From Symbiodinium natans (Eukaryota > Sar > Dinophyceae > Suessiales > Symbiodiniaceae), in assembly GCA_905221605.1 (NCBI GenBank), contig CAJNDS010000149.1, positions 62,501 to 85,000 on the forward strand: a stretch of 22,500 nt of DNA, written 5' to 3'. This document shows, in pieces, positions 10,227 to 19,297 of this stretch. How positions within the stretch are numbered: the stretch's first letter is position 1; every line of letters begins with the position of its first letter. A program made the translations under genes and the position numbers. The notes beneath the pieces are model-generated. The model searched no databases. It was not told the DNA's origin and saw only the letters and a program-made list of their open reading frames with translations.

Positions 10227-12453
10227 GCTGCTGGCAAGATGCGAGATTGTTTCCGGCGAGTCTCTGGGCACCTGTACAGACTGCATCAGTGTTGTCCCGC
10301 TGCCCGTGCTCAGTGTGTGAGAAGGCTTGATTCCATTGAGGTTTGAGCATGGAGAGCACTGCACTCCCCACCCTGCCCGTGCGTGTGGTTGCACTCCCGA
10401 ACTCCCTACATCTGCTTTCGCCGTCCTTGAAAGCATGTGGCTTGTGCCTACGCCAAGTGCACCGGGCCTGATGTGCATGCCGCTTGCCCCCCTCCTTGCT
10501 ATCTTGGCCCAGCTGCTTGAGACACCGAGCTTGGCAAGCGTCACGAGTGTGGTGGCCCCCAAACCTCGGAAAAAGCGTGCCCCGTGTCAATGTGGCCATT
10601 GAGCTTTCAGGCAATGCGAGTAAACACTTGCCTGAATGGTTGAGGGGGCTGAGATTGAGCGAGGCCAATTTCCTTGAAGGTTTGTTGAGTCTATGTCGGG
10701 GAAGGATCGCACCGGCAGGGCCTCGTCGAGGACGACCCAGCATCATGGCCAAGTAAGTGACCACAGCTCGCGTAGTGACATAGTGGCGCCGAGGGCGACC
10801 GTAGCCGTGTCCCAAATCCAACATCGGCGATCGAGGGTCTTCCGTCTTGCCGGCCGAGGCTATGGGCGCATGTATGTCTGAGTTGTCGTGCTGCACGTGC
10901 ACGTGCTCCGAAGCCTGCCGCCAGGCCCGTCTGCTCTTTCCGGCCCCTTCCGGCAGTCCAGCCGCTTCGTGGGACATGCGCCTGCAAGGCCGGAGCAAAA
11001 CCACTCCAACCACTCCAGCTGACTGCTCCAACTCCAACGTACACCGGCACGAACATTTGCTCCAACACCAACACGGGCATTAAGCCCTAGAGCGTTTTAA
11101 GACGTAGTCGACCTGGCCCTGTCAGGGTCAACAGCCCTAGGAGCTCTAAGAGCTCTAGGAGCCTAGAATCTGTATAAGGCCTTACTGTAGGGTTTCGAGA
11201 TGTTGTGGCATCCCATCATCTGTGTTGCGGCATGCCAACAGTCTTCAAGCCAGCTACACCGGCTGCACCCGTGGTTTCACCGGCAAGGACGTCGGGAAAG
11301 CTTCGGCCTGATATCAGGTCGGTACCACGGAGCGCTCGGACGCAATCACGGCATTATTTGAGTCTTCAGCGGAAATATGATTAGCATGCAAATTTAGATC
11401 GTTGCTTGTTCTTCCGAATCTCATTGAAGCCAGGATAAGATCGAGAGGCTGCCGTTGAGGCTTCTGGCCCTGCGCCTTGGGCGACCTGTGCGGGCCTTCA
11501 GGCCTCAAACTCACCAGTGAAGCAGCAGCGAGCGGTGTCACAAAAGCAGCCGGCGGGCGCAAGCTGCGTGAGTGCGCGGTGCCCGTGCATTCATTGCAGC
11601 CCGCAGCAGGGCCTGCTGGGTCACCTTTGCTTTTTGGAGCCTTTGCTACACCTCGTGCGTAAGAGGCCAAGGCCTGCACGTGTTCAGGCCTTCAACTTGT
11701 GAGCCCCGCAAATCCGAGCTCAAAGGTGGCGCTGAGGGTAATTGGCTGCGTGCATCTGCCTTCGGCACCTCGCCGTGCTGCTCTTCGTCGACGGCCACGC
11801 CTGCGCCGCGCTTTGGCGGCGATGCGGCCTCGTGGGCATCCTCAGCATGCCTGGCGGATCGTCCAGTCTCGACTCTCCTGCCACTGTCTGGCAAAGTCTG
11901 GCAGAGGCAGAGTTAAAGACACCGCTCCTTCACTTAGCTGCTTGGCGCTGGCATCGATGTGCACGCACCTGGCGAAGCAGGCTTCCTTGGCGGCTTTGGA
12001 TTCGCAGCCTACGGTTCCCACTTTGGACTCTTTCGACTGCCGGTTCGCAGGAGCTTTCGACCTCGCCTGACGCACTCGTGCAGCGGAAGTGCTCGCATCT
12101 TGTAGTCTTGGGGTCTTCTTGGGGAATGCGCTCCGCCATGTGCCCAGGAGCTGTTGGCCGTAACTTACTTCACATGCTTCGCAAGGTCCCACTCGTGTCA
12201 AGGTGCTCCGTCATTCGCCATAGTGACACAGTGTTGCAGCCTGCATGAATCATGAAGTTAGGGTCTTGCCATGCAGTTGTGAGGTATCCATGAATGAGAA
12301 TCAGCAGCAGTGAGCAGAAGTGAGACGCGTAAGCTGCGCGTCCGCTCCGTTTGCATCGCTCCACAGGTGAGCGCCCGCGCACGCTGCCGTGCACAGCTGG
12401 CACTGGCCGTGCCTGGCAGACCTGCCCGCACCGTGCGCATCCGGGTCAAGGAC

Positions 12454-12488
12454 TGGGCTAGGCCCTTAGGCTCTTAGGGCTTTAGGGG
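12454..12488. repeat. Short degenerate telomere-like tract
   Basis: Several spaced TTAGG/TTAGGG/TTTAGGG-like words (CCCTTAGG, CTCTTAGGG, CTTTAGGGG) occur within 35 bp. It may be a tiny interstitial telomere-type sequence or chance. It resembles the larger array in element 2. Confidence 0.35.
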
Positions 12489-14530
12489 TGAGGCCTCCCA
12501 GTGAAAACATCACATGTCACAGTGTTTTGCGCAGCAAGCAAAACTGTACCTCTGCACACTGACGTCCTGCACCAAGAGCTTGTTTGCAGTCAAGATCAAC
12601 GCATGTCCAATCTCGTGAATCGAACTGCGCGAGGTGCAAAGAACACCAACAAGAGCTAGTTCATGCAGTTAAGTTAATGCAGCCTCCTCTTTTTCGACAA
12701 AGGCGGCCGAAACGGACTCGTTGTCGTTTGCGAATCAGTTGTGCTCAGTTCCCCACCGTGAAAGAGGCATTTGTTAGTGCAGTCATCGGTGCGCACACAG
12801 AAAGGCCGGAGTAAGGTAGAAGGGTGATCCGGTGATCCGGTGCAGCGTCGGGCACTACGAGGCCAGTCGGCCACTGGCCGCCGGTTCCGATATGTTGGAT
12901 GATGCAACCTGTGTCGAACTTGAGTCAGCACTTCTCCCCAGGCCTTTGTCACAATTGTGCTCAGAGCAGCCAGAGCCTTGATTCACCACCCGAAGCTACT
13001 CCTGCAACACCTAACTTTGCTCAGTTCGAGCGCGAACTTCTCTTCGTAAAGGCTTCTTCGTCCTGCTGTGCTGACTGTGCTGCCTCCAGCCATGTCAGCC
13101 CTGCTCGGGGAGCCACCTAAAGTCACTGGAGCGGCAAGTGGCGCCCACTTTGCCCAACAGCCAACACCTTGCCAGCCTCGCCAGCTGGCACAGCCCTTCT
13201 GACAGCAGCCTTTTTTATTACTCTCGTGTCGCATCCCCGTGAGTTCGTGAACGAGTGCTCCAACATCCGCATCACCTCGCCGTTGCCCGTGTCAGCACAG
13301 CCGCCTTCATCACACCACAATCTTCAGCTGGTGCTGAGCGAAGCAGCTTCCTCCCTGCCGGCATCTGCCGGCATCTGCCGCATCTGCCCCAGTGGCCCTG
13401 CGAGCCTCGCGAGCCTCGCAGTTGTGAGAATCTGAGATTCCAGAGGCTGCAAGTGGAAGACCACCCATTGCTCGGGAAGTTGACGGAGTCTGAATGAAGG
13501 AGCAGGACGGCTGAGGACATCTGAGAGCAAAGTGCAAAGGTTGGCAATGGGAATCAAGCAGAAAATAGAAGGCACTGTGTAAGGTCTCCAGCCGCCATTG
13601 CAGACAGCAGCCCGAGCGTGACGCCGCGTATGTCAGAACATGTACCATCTGTATCGTAATCTGAGCAGTCGCATGAGCAGTGGCATCTTGCTATGGCATG
13701 CTCTGAGGCCCTTCTTTCACTTTCTTTCAAATGTGAGAAAGAGGAAACGGCACCCTGCTCTCTTTCTGAAATTGAGCAAAGGATTGCTGGAAGCACCGTC
13801 GGTACGGGTACGGATGCTCTACAGATGAATCCCCAGCAGCCTTCAGCAGCCTTCAAGAGCCTCATTACCTGGAATGTGAAGGAAAGACCCTGGCTGGCTG
13901 ACAGCCCTCTCTTCGCAGGCTCCTAGGTACGCGTCTACTTCTGCCAGAGCTGAGCTGCATCGGGATCTCGATGTCGCGTGAGACTTCTATTGGTGCTCGG
14001 CAGTGGCAGCGGTCGAGAGACGGATTTCGATTCTTCGATTCGTCCCCTCGAGGCTAGTAACCGGCTAGTAGAGACCGTGGGGTCTCGTGGCCCTGAGGTG
14101 GCCGAGGCCAAGCAGCCACCCAGAGATTCTCACACGCTCTGCTTCGCGGAGCGCAACACATGCGGTGCCCATTGCTGCCCCCATTGCTGCCCCCTGCAAA
14201 GTGTGGCTTAAGGAGGGCTCCCCGAGTCCTCTCCGTGCGTCCTCTCCATGTGTCCTCTCGCACTGTCTGGCTCGCGACACCTGGGCGCGCTAGCGACGGA
14301 GCGCTCCACCGAAAATCCGGACGAAAAAGGCAAAGACGCAAGCTCTTGAGAGAGAGGAGGAGCTTTTGAGCAGCAATTTTGCTTTGCTTGCAAGTATTCT
14401 ACGGATGTCTCAATGACTCAATGGTCTCTTATGATGTCTCAATATGTCTCATAGAGTGCTCCCGCCTCCCGAGTCAGTGCGGAGCGTCGTGTGCCCACGG
14501 TGCCGCTTGGCCTGCAGTCATTCATATTTC

Positions 14531-14550
14531 ACATATACATATATATATAT
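14531..14550. repeat. (AT)n microsatellite abutting the left end of element 1
   Basis: ACATATACAT followed by ten bases of perfect AT alternation, ending exactly where the GGTAC10 terminus begins. Confidence 0.9.
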
Positions 14551-14581
14551 GGTACCCCCCCCCCAGTGACCTACCCTTTTT
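14551..14581 (+). repeat. Element 1 left terminal inverted repeat
   Basis: Begins GGTA, then ten C (14555-14564), then AGTGACCTACCCTTTTT. It is complementary to 16603-16635 apart from one base, C-tract length and the outermost dinucleotide. Confidence 0.88.
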
Positions 14582-14691
14582 CGCCTTGTCTCAAGTCACC
14601 CAGCTGCACTGCAAGCAAACTCGGTGTGCAATATAGCGTATTTCCTAGGGCGTAGACTAAAATGCAACTAAAATCGCATACACGGGACAGT

Positions 14692-14987
14692 AGAAAAACC
14701 AAAAACACCAAAACCAAAAAACCAAAAAACCAAAAAACCAAAACCAAAAAAACCCAAAAAACCAAAACCAAAAAAACCAAAAAAACCAAAACCAAAAAAC
14801 CAAAAATACCAAAAAAACCAATTTTCCGGGACTCTCAGGAAATCCCTATGAGGCTTCTCCAAGAGTCCCGGAAAATGTTTTTTTTTTTTGGTATTTTTGT
14901 TTTTTTTTGGTTTTGGTTTTTTTGTTTTTTTTGGTTTTGGTGTTTTTGGTTTTTTGGTTTTGGTATTTTGGCTTTTTGGTTCGCCTT
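14692..14987. repeat. Large imperfect hairpin: (CCAAAAA)n arm, unique stem-loop, (TTTTTGG)n arm
   Basis: The left arm (about 14692-14820) is a run of CC/ACC-separated A-tracts. The right arm (about 14877-14987) is the T/GG complement. Between them a perfect 15-bp stem (14821-14835 with 14862-14876, ATTTTCCGGGACTCT type) closes a 26-nt loop. The whole could fold as a ~295-nt hairpin in single-stranded DNA or RNA. The low-complexity arms open long frames on both strands, which are artefacts. Confidence 0.85.
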
Positions 14988-15007
14988 CACGGTCACGAGG
15001 CAACAAC

Positions 15008-16440
15008 TACGCATTTTTAAGTGTGCTTTTCAGAAATAGTATACAAGTGGTCTTTCTAGTGCTTCAGAACTATTTGTTTCGTTATTATATAAGTAGAGCC
15101 GCTAGTGTTTAGTGCATCTTTTGGTTGCACTCAAGTGTAGTAGACCTTATAGCCATTACTTGGTGCTCTGGTAGCTCAATTCGCATGGATAAGATTTGCC
15201 TTGTAAATGCGATTAATTATCTAGAAGCAGCATTTTCAATACTTGTCTTGAGAAAAAGCATTTATTGCTCAGAATTGTTTGCTTAAAAAGTGACTCCTAC
15301 TCGTCCAGGAATAATAATCCAAACTTTGCCAGAGATTCTCCTGAAAAGCTTGCGCTTTTGGATGTTTTTATGTATTTGTGAATTTGCTTGTGTATGGCCT
15401 TCACTAAGTACTTTTCTAGGATTCTTGTGCATTTTTTAAGCCTGATTGTGCAAGTTGCGTTTTTCAGGCATAGTATGTATGTGGTTTTTTATTGAATACT
15501 TCAGACATTTTTGTTTCATCGTTATGTAAGTAGAACCGCTTCTATTTCCATTATTGTGCATTTTTAAGCTTGCTCATGCAAATTGTGCTTTTCAGACATA
15601 GTATATAAGTGGTCTTTAGTGAATACTTCAGCAATCTTTGTCTCATTGTTATGTAGGTAGAACCGTTTCCATCTCCGCAAGTGTTTATTTCGTATTTGGT
15701 TAAGTATGGTCCTTTAAATAGTATTCACTTGAGTCAAATTGGGCTGTTTGCTAGAATGAATACTTCAAAAAAAATTGTTTCATGAATATGTAAACACAAG
15801 GTGTTTCATTTGACTTTGCAGATGGTACTTCAATAATACTTTGCCTGGTATAAACACAACTGTTTCAATGCATTAGTTGCTCAAATTTGCCCTTTAAACC
15901 ACACTTTGCCATATGTTGGTTGAATATGGTGCTTCTTTCGTATTTTGGTTGAGTATGGTCCTTTAAATGGTATTCACTTGAGTCAAATTGGGCTATTTGC
16001 TTAATAATTACTCTAGTAGCTAAATTCGCATAAAATGATTATTTCAAAAATAAAAACGATTCATGAATATGTAAACATAAAAGGTATTTCAGTGGACTTT
16101 TCAGAGAGCATACTTTGCCTAGTACAAACACAATTGTATAAATACAGTATTTGCACTTTAAACGCACACTTTGCAATTTTTTGGTTGAGAATGGTGTTTA
16201 TTTCGTATCTTGGTTGAGTATGCTCCTTTAAATAGTATTCACTTGAGTCAAATTGGGCTCTTTGCTTAATAATTACTCTAGTAGCTAAATTCGCATAGAA
16301 CCAAGAAAAAAATTTCACTATTTGATTAATACTTTGCCTCGTACAAACAGAACTGTATAAATAAATTAGTTGCTCAACAAAACATTAATTGCCCTTCAAA
16401 CGCACAATTTGCATAGAAAAACACTGATCTAAACATCCAA
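15008..16440. repeat. AT-rich tandem repeat families in element 1 interior
   Basis: Family B (about 126 bp; GCATTTTTAAG ... CTTCAG ... GTAAGTAGAACCG) has adjacent copies at about 15427-15552 and 15553-15670 and a diverged copy at about 15008-15110. Family A (about 250-265 bp; TTTCGTAT..TTGGTTGAGTATG ... CACTTGAGTCAAATTGGGCT) starts at 15688, 15936 and 16201. No frame longer than about 85 codons exists in it. Confidence 0.82.
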
Positions 16441-16602
16441 AAACAGCATTGTCCGCTTCAGATTCAAAATGTGGATTCTTCCAATGCTGGCTTATCGGGG
16501 TCTGTGAGGTGTCCCAGTAACTGTCCTTCATTACCCGGTGATTAACTACGCGACTTTTGGGCCTTCTTTGTTGTTTTTTGTTAAAAAGGCCTTAAAAGGC
16601 CT

Positions 16603-16635
16603 AAAAAGGGTAGGTCGCTGGGGGGGGGGGGTAGC
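16603..16635 (-). repeat. Element 1 right terminal inverted repeat
   Basis: AAAAAGGGTAGGTCGCT followed by twelve G (16620-16631) and TAGC. It is the complement of the left terminus with small changes. Confidence 0.88.
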
Positions 16636-16653
16636 ATATATATATATATATAT
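16636..16653. repeat. (AT)9 tract separating the two elements
   Basis: Eighteen bases of perfect AT alternation lie exactly between the GC terminus of element 1 and the GG terminus of element 2. It serves as flank for both elements. Confidence 0.95.
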
Positions 16654-16683
16654 GGTCACCCCCCCCCAATGGACCCACCGCGG
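16654..16683 (+). repeat. Element 2 left terminal inverted repeat
   Basis: GG followed by the 28-bp TIR: TCA, nine C (16659-16667), AATGG, ACCCACCGCGG. It is perfectly complementary to 19298-19325. Confidence 0.95.
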
Positions 16684-16847
16684 GCCTTGATCTTTGCAAA
16701 AGTACCGCAAATACCGATAAAACCTATGCTGTCTGGTGATTTTCCGGTGACCGGATTTTTGACTGTATTCCTTAATTCACCCTCTCACACACGCACGGAG
16801 GGTTTTTCTTTCTGTTGGCATTTAAACCTAAGCCTGCAAAAAAAAAA

Positions 16848-18215
16848 AACCTTAACCTTTAAACCCTGTAGGGTTAAGGTTTAAAGGTTAAGGGTTTAAG
16901 ATTTAGGCATTTGAACCTATGCCGGTAATTAAAGCTAAGCCCTTAACCTTTAAATTCTATCGGGTTGAGATTTTTACAGGTTTAGGGTTTAAGATGTAGG
17001 CGTTTAAACCTAAGCCTGCAACTAATTTTAAACCCTTAACCTTTAAACCCTGTAGGGTTAAAGTTTAGAGGCTTAGGGTTTAATATTTAGCCATTTAAAC
17101 CTGTAGCCAAGCCCTTAACCTTTAAACCCTATAGGGTTAAGATTTTTAAAGGTTTAGGATATAAGATGTAGGCATTTAAACCTAATTAAGCCTGCAACTA
17201 ATTTTAAACCCTTAACCTTTAAACCCTGTTGGGCTAAGGTTTAAAGGTTTCGGGCTTAAGATTTAGGCATTTAAACCTATTCCGGCAATTTACGCTAAGC
17301 CTCTAACCTTTAAACCCTATAGGGTTAAGATATTTAAAGGTTTAGGGTTTAAGTTTAAGGTTTAGGTATTTAGACCTATGCCGGCAGTTCATATTGAACC
17401 CTTAACCTTAAACCCCATAGGGATGAGATTTAAAGGTTTAGGATTCTTTACTTAGACATTTAAATCCAAGCTGACGATTCAACCCAAACCCTTAACCTTT
17501 AAACCCTATAGGGTGAAGGTTTAAAGTTTTAGGGTTTAAGATTCAGACATTTAAACCTAAGACAGCGATTAACACTAAGCCCTTAACCTTTAAACCCTAT
17601 AGGGTTAAGGTTTAAAGGTTTGGGGTTTAAGATTCAGGCATTTAAAGCTAAGTATGTAATCAATTTGTCACCCTTAACACCTCTAAACTCTGTAGTGTGA
17701 AGGTTTAAAGGCTTAGGGTTTAAAAAAACCTAAGCCCCCTAAGCCCATAGAGTTTAAACCTTAAGGGTTTAAGGTTTACGCATCTATTCCTTAACCCTAA
17801 ACCCTCTAGGGTCAGGACCCTAAAGCCCTCGGCAATCAAGCCTAAACCCTTGACCTTCAAACCCCATAGGATGAAGGTTTAAAGGTTTGGGGTTTAAGAC
17901 TTAGGCATTTAAACCTAGAGGGCATTTAAGCCTTAATCCTAAACCCTTTAGGGTCAGAACCTTAGCACCCTATAGGGGTCTAGCACGTTCAAAGGCTTGA
18001 ACCCTACAGGCGCTGAAGGTATACATGTCCTATCGGTTTTTAAACCATTACACCCTGTAAGAAGGTTTAGGGTCTTTTCGGGGTCTATCTCTAAATTTCT
18101 CACGGGGTTAACCCTGCAGGGTTTAAAGTTAAAGGTTTAGGGTTAAAGGTTAAGGCAATACCTATAGGATTAGAACCTTATAACCCTGTAGTGCATGAGG
18201 CTTAAACCCCTAAAA
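16848..18215. repeat. ~91-bp telomere-like palindromic satellite
   Basis: Each monomer has a palindromic core (AAACCCTATAGGGTT type) inside CCTTAACCTTTAAACCC ... GGGTTAAGGTTTAAAGG arms, then GGTTTAGGGTTTAAG and a less conserved GGCATTTAAACCTAAG part. Cores fall at 16861, 16952, 17045, 17123, 17221, 17312, 17410, 17501, 17592 and 17686, with spacings of 78-98 and mostly 91-94. After about 17700 the array degrades and loses clear phase but stays rich in CCCTAAA/TTTAGGG words. It is made of TTTAGGG-type telomere-like words in both orientations rather than a directional telomere tract. Confidence 0.88.
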
Positions 18216-18217
18216 CT

Positions 18218-19175
18218 TAACCATCTTTTTCTCGAGAAAACCAAAAAAACCAAAAAAACCAAAAAAACCAAAAAAACCATCTTTTCCAAAACTATGGGGC
18301 TGGGGCCTCCAAAAGATGGTTTTTTTGGTTTTCTCGAGAAAAAGATGGTTTTTTTGGTTCGAAACCATCTTTTTCTCGAGAAAAAGATGGTTTTTGAGCA
18401 GCCGCTCTTCGAAAAACCATCTTTTTCTCGAGAAAAAGATGGTTTTTGGAGATCTTGTCCTGGAAAAACCATCTTTTTCTCGAGAAAAAGATGGTTTTTG
18501 GAGGTCTTGTCCTGGTAAAACCATCTTTTTCTCGAGAAAAAGATGGTTTTTGGAGGTCTTGTCCTGGTAAAACCATCTTTTTCTCGAGAAAAAGATGGTT
18601 TTGCGAAGGATGGTTGCTCAAAACAATCTTTTTCTCGAGAAAAAGATGGTTTCGAACCAAAAAACCATCTTTTTCTCGAGAAAACCAAAAAAACCAAAAA
18701 AACCAAAAAAACCATCTTTTCCAAAACTATGGGGCTGGGGCCTTCAAGAGATGGTTTTTTTGGTTTTCTCGAGAAAAAGATGGTTTTTTTGGTTCGAAAC
18801 CATCTTTTTCTCGAGAAAAAGATGGTTTTTGAGCAGCCGCTCTTCGAAAAACCATCTTTTTCTCGAGAAAAAAATGGTTTTTGGAGATCTTGTCCTGGAA
18901 AAACCATCTTTTTCTCGAGAAAAAGATGGTTTTTTGAGGTCTTGTCCTGGTAAAACCATCTTTTTCTCGAGAAAAAGATGGTTTTTGGAGGTCTTGTCCT
19001 GGTAAAACCATCTTTTTCTCGAGAAAAAGATGGTTTTTAGAAGAGCGGCTGCTCAAAAACCATCTTTTTCTCGAGAAAAAGATGGTTTCGAACCAAAAAA
19101 ACCATCTTTTTCTCGAGAAAACCAAAAAAACCATCTTTTGGAGGCCCCAGCCCCATAGTTTTGGAAAAGATGGTT
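18218..19175. repeat. Array of 32-bp CTCGAG-centred perfect palindromes at 52-bp period
   Basis: The unit is AAACCATCTTTTTCTCGAG plus its mirror half, a perfect 32-bp palindrome; the first and a few junction copies keep only one arm. CTCGAG occurs 17 times, starting at 18231, 18333, 18375, 18427, 18479, 18531, 18583, 18634, 18675, 18768, 18810, 18862, 18914, 18966, 19018, 19070 and 19112. Spacing is mostly exactly 52 bp, with 41-42 bp where a GGTTCGAA-type linker replaces the longer spacer and 93-102 bp across the (CCAAAAAAA)n plus GGGGCTGGGGCC module. The ~20-bp linkers are not unique: a GGAGGTCTTGTCCTGG type recurs, and a GAGCAGCCGCTCTTC type appears in both orientations. The palindrome has no stop in any frame, so long open frames run through it on both strands. 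Confidence 0.93.
18222..19099. repeat. ~435-bp higher-order tandem duplication of the palindrome array
   Basis: Copy 1 starts at about 18222 and copy 2 at about 18666, and copy 2 continues to about 19099. CTCGAG positions 18333-18583 recur at 18768-19018 with a constant offset of 435 bp. The first pair is offset by 444, because copy 1 has one more 9-bp CCAAAAAAA unit. Within each copy the order is: A-rich run, GGGGCTGGGGCC module, 42-bp linker unit, then 52-bp units. Copy 2 has a few substitutions, so the duplication is recent but not identical. Confidence 0.88.
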
Positions 19176-19226
19176 TTTTTGGTTTTTTTGTTTTTTTTGG
19201 TTTTTTTGTTTTTTTTGGATTTTTTT
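18241..19226. repeat. Large inverted repeat framing the palindrome array
   Basis: The left arm (about 18241-18420) and right arm (about 19030-19226) are near-exact complements: (CCAAAAAAA)n against the T/GG run, the 43-bp module at 18277-18319 against 19131-19173, the GGTTCGAA linker, and the GAGCAGCCGCTCTTC linker against GAAGAGCGGCTGCTC. Homology stops where the GTCTTGTCC-type linkers begin, since those run the same way throughout. A direct copy of the 43-bp module lies at 18712-18754. Confidence 0.85.
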
Positions 19227-19297
19227 GGTTTGTTGGTTTTTGTTAGTTTCTTGTTTTGTTGTTTTTTGCCTTGATCTGGCTAGGACTCGGCTGCCAT

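Larger units (their letters stand above)
6462..14540. other. Gene-less GC-richer stretch, about 8 kb, with short tandem duplications
   Basis: No domain is recognised on either strand. The longest open frames are minus 10153-11037 (294 codons) and minus 7360-8145 (261 codons). Both start at non-ATG codons as drawn and are rich in Arg, His, Ser and Cys without motif. The longest unexplained frames of this region favour the minus strand, which may be compositional. Local duplications include degenerate ~12-bp CCACAGC/CGACAGC units at about 8826-8875, a duplicated CCGGCATCTG at about 13364-13385, and CCATTGCTGCCC twice at about 14168-14195. Confidence 0.45.
14551..16635. mobile_element. Element 1: TIR-bounded, (AT)n-flanked non-autonomous DNA element
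   Basis: About 2.1 kb is bounded by ~31-bp terminal inverted repeats. The left end runs GGTA, C10, then AGTGACCTACCCTTTTT. The right end is its complement with one substitution, two extra G and a GC instead of CC terminus. Both ends abut (AT)n tracts. Inside, from left to right, are about 110 bp of single-copy sequence, a large (CCAAAAA)n/(TTTTTGG)n hairpin (about 14692-14987), and an AT-rich interior with two families of tandem repeats (15008-16440). A T-rich TTTGTTGTTTTTTG motif precedes the right TIR. No open frame exceeds 125 codons and none looks like a transposase, so it would be mobilised in trans if mobile. A duplicated (AT)n target is what insertion into a microsatellite would leave, as reported for rice Micron elements. 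Superfamily is unknown. Confidence 0.72.

Noticed and set aside
10153-11037. 294-codon minus-strand protein-coding gene
   Set aside because: No domain, no ATG at the drawn start (first in-frame ATG about 20 codons in), Arg/His/Cys-rich composition and an internal 15-bp tandem duplication. Kept only as a weak observation.
14662-15039. 125-codon plus and 112-codon minus proteins
   Set aside because: Both are translations of the (CCAAAAA)n and (TTTTTGG)n arms of the element 1 hairpin; low complexity with no independent signal.
16848-18215. True telomere or chromosome end
   Set aside because: TTTAGGG-like words occur in both orientations within a ~91-bp monomer, and unique sequence and a TIR lie on both sides; it is an internal satellite.
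18170-18907. 245-codon minus-strand gene
   Set aside because: The frame exists only because the palindrome lacks stops in every frame; its peptide is the repeat read in three rotating frames, and equivalent frames run on the plus strand.
18218-19175. CRISPR array
   Set aside because: Repeat (32 bp) and linker (~20 bp) sizes look right, but linkers recur, are duplicated with the 435-bp copies and appear inverted. The repeats are full palindromes, there is no cas gene, and the setting is eukaryotic.
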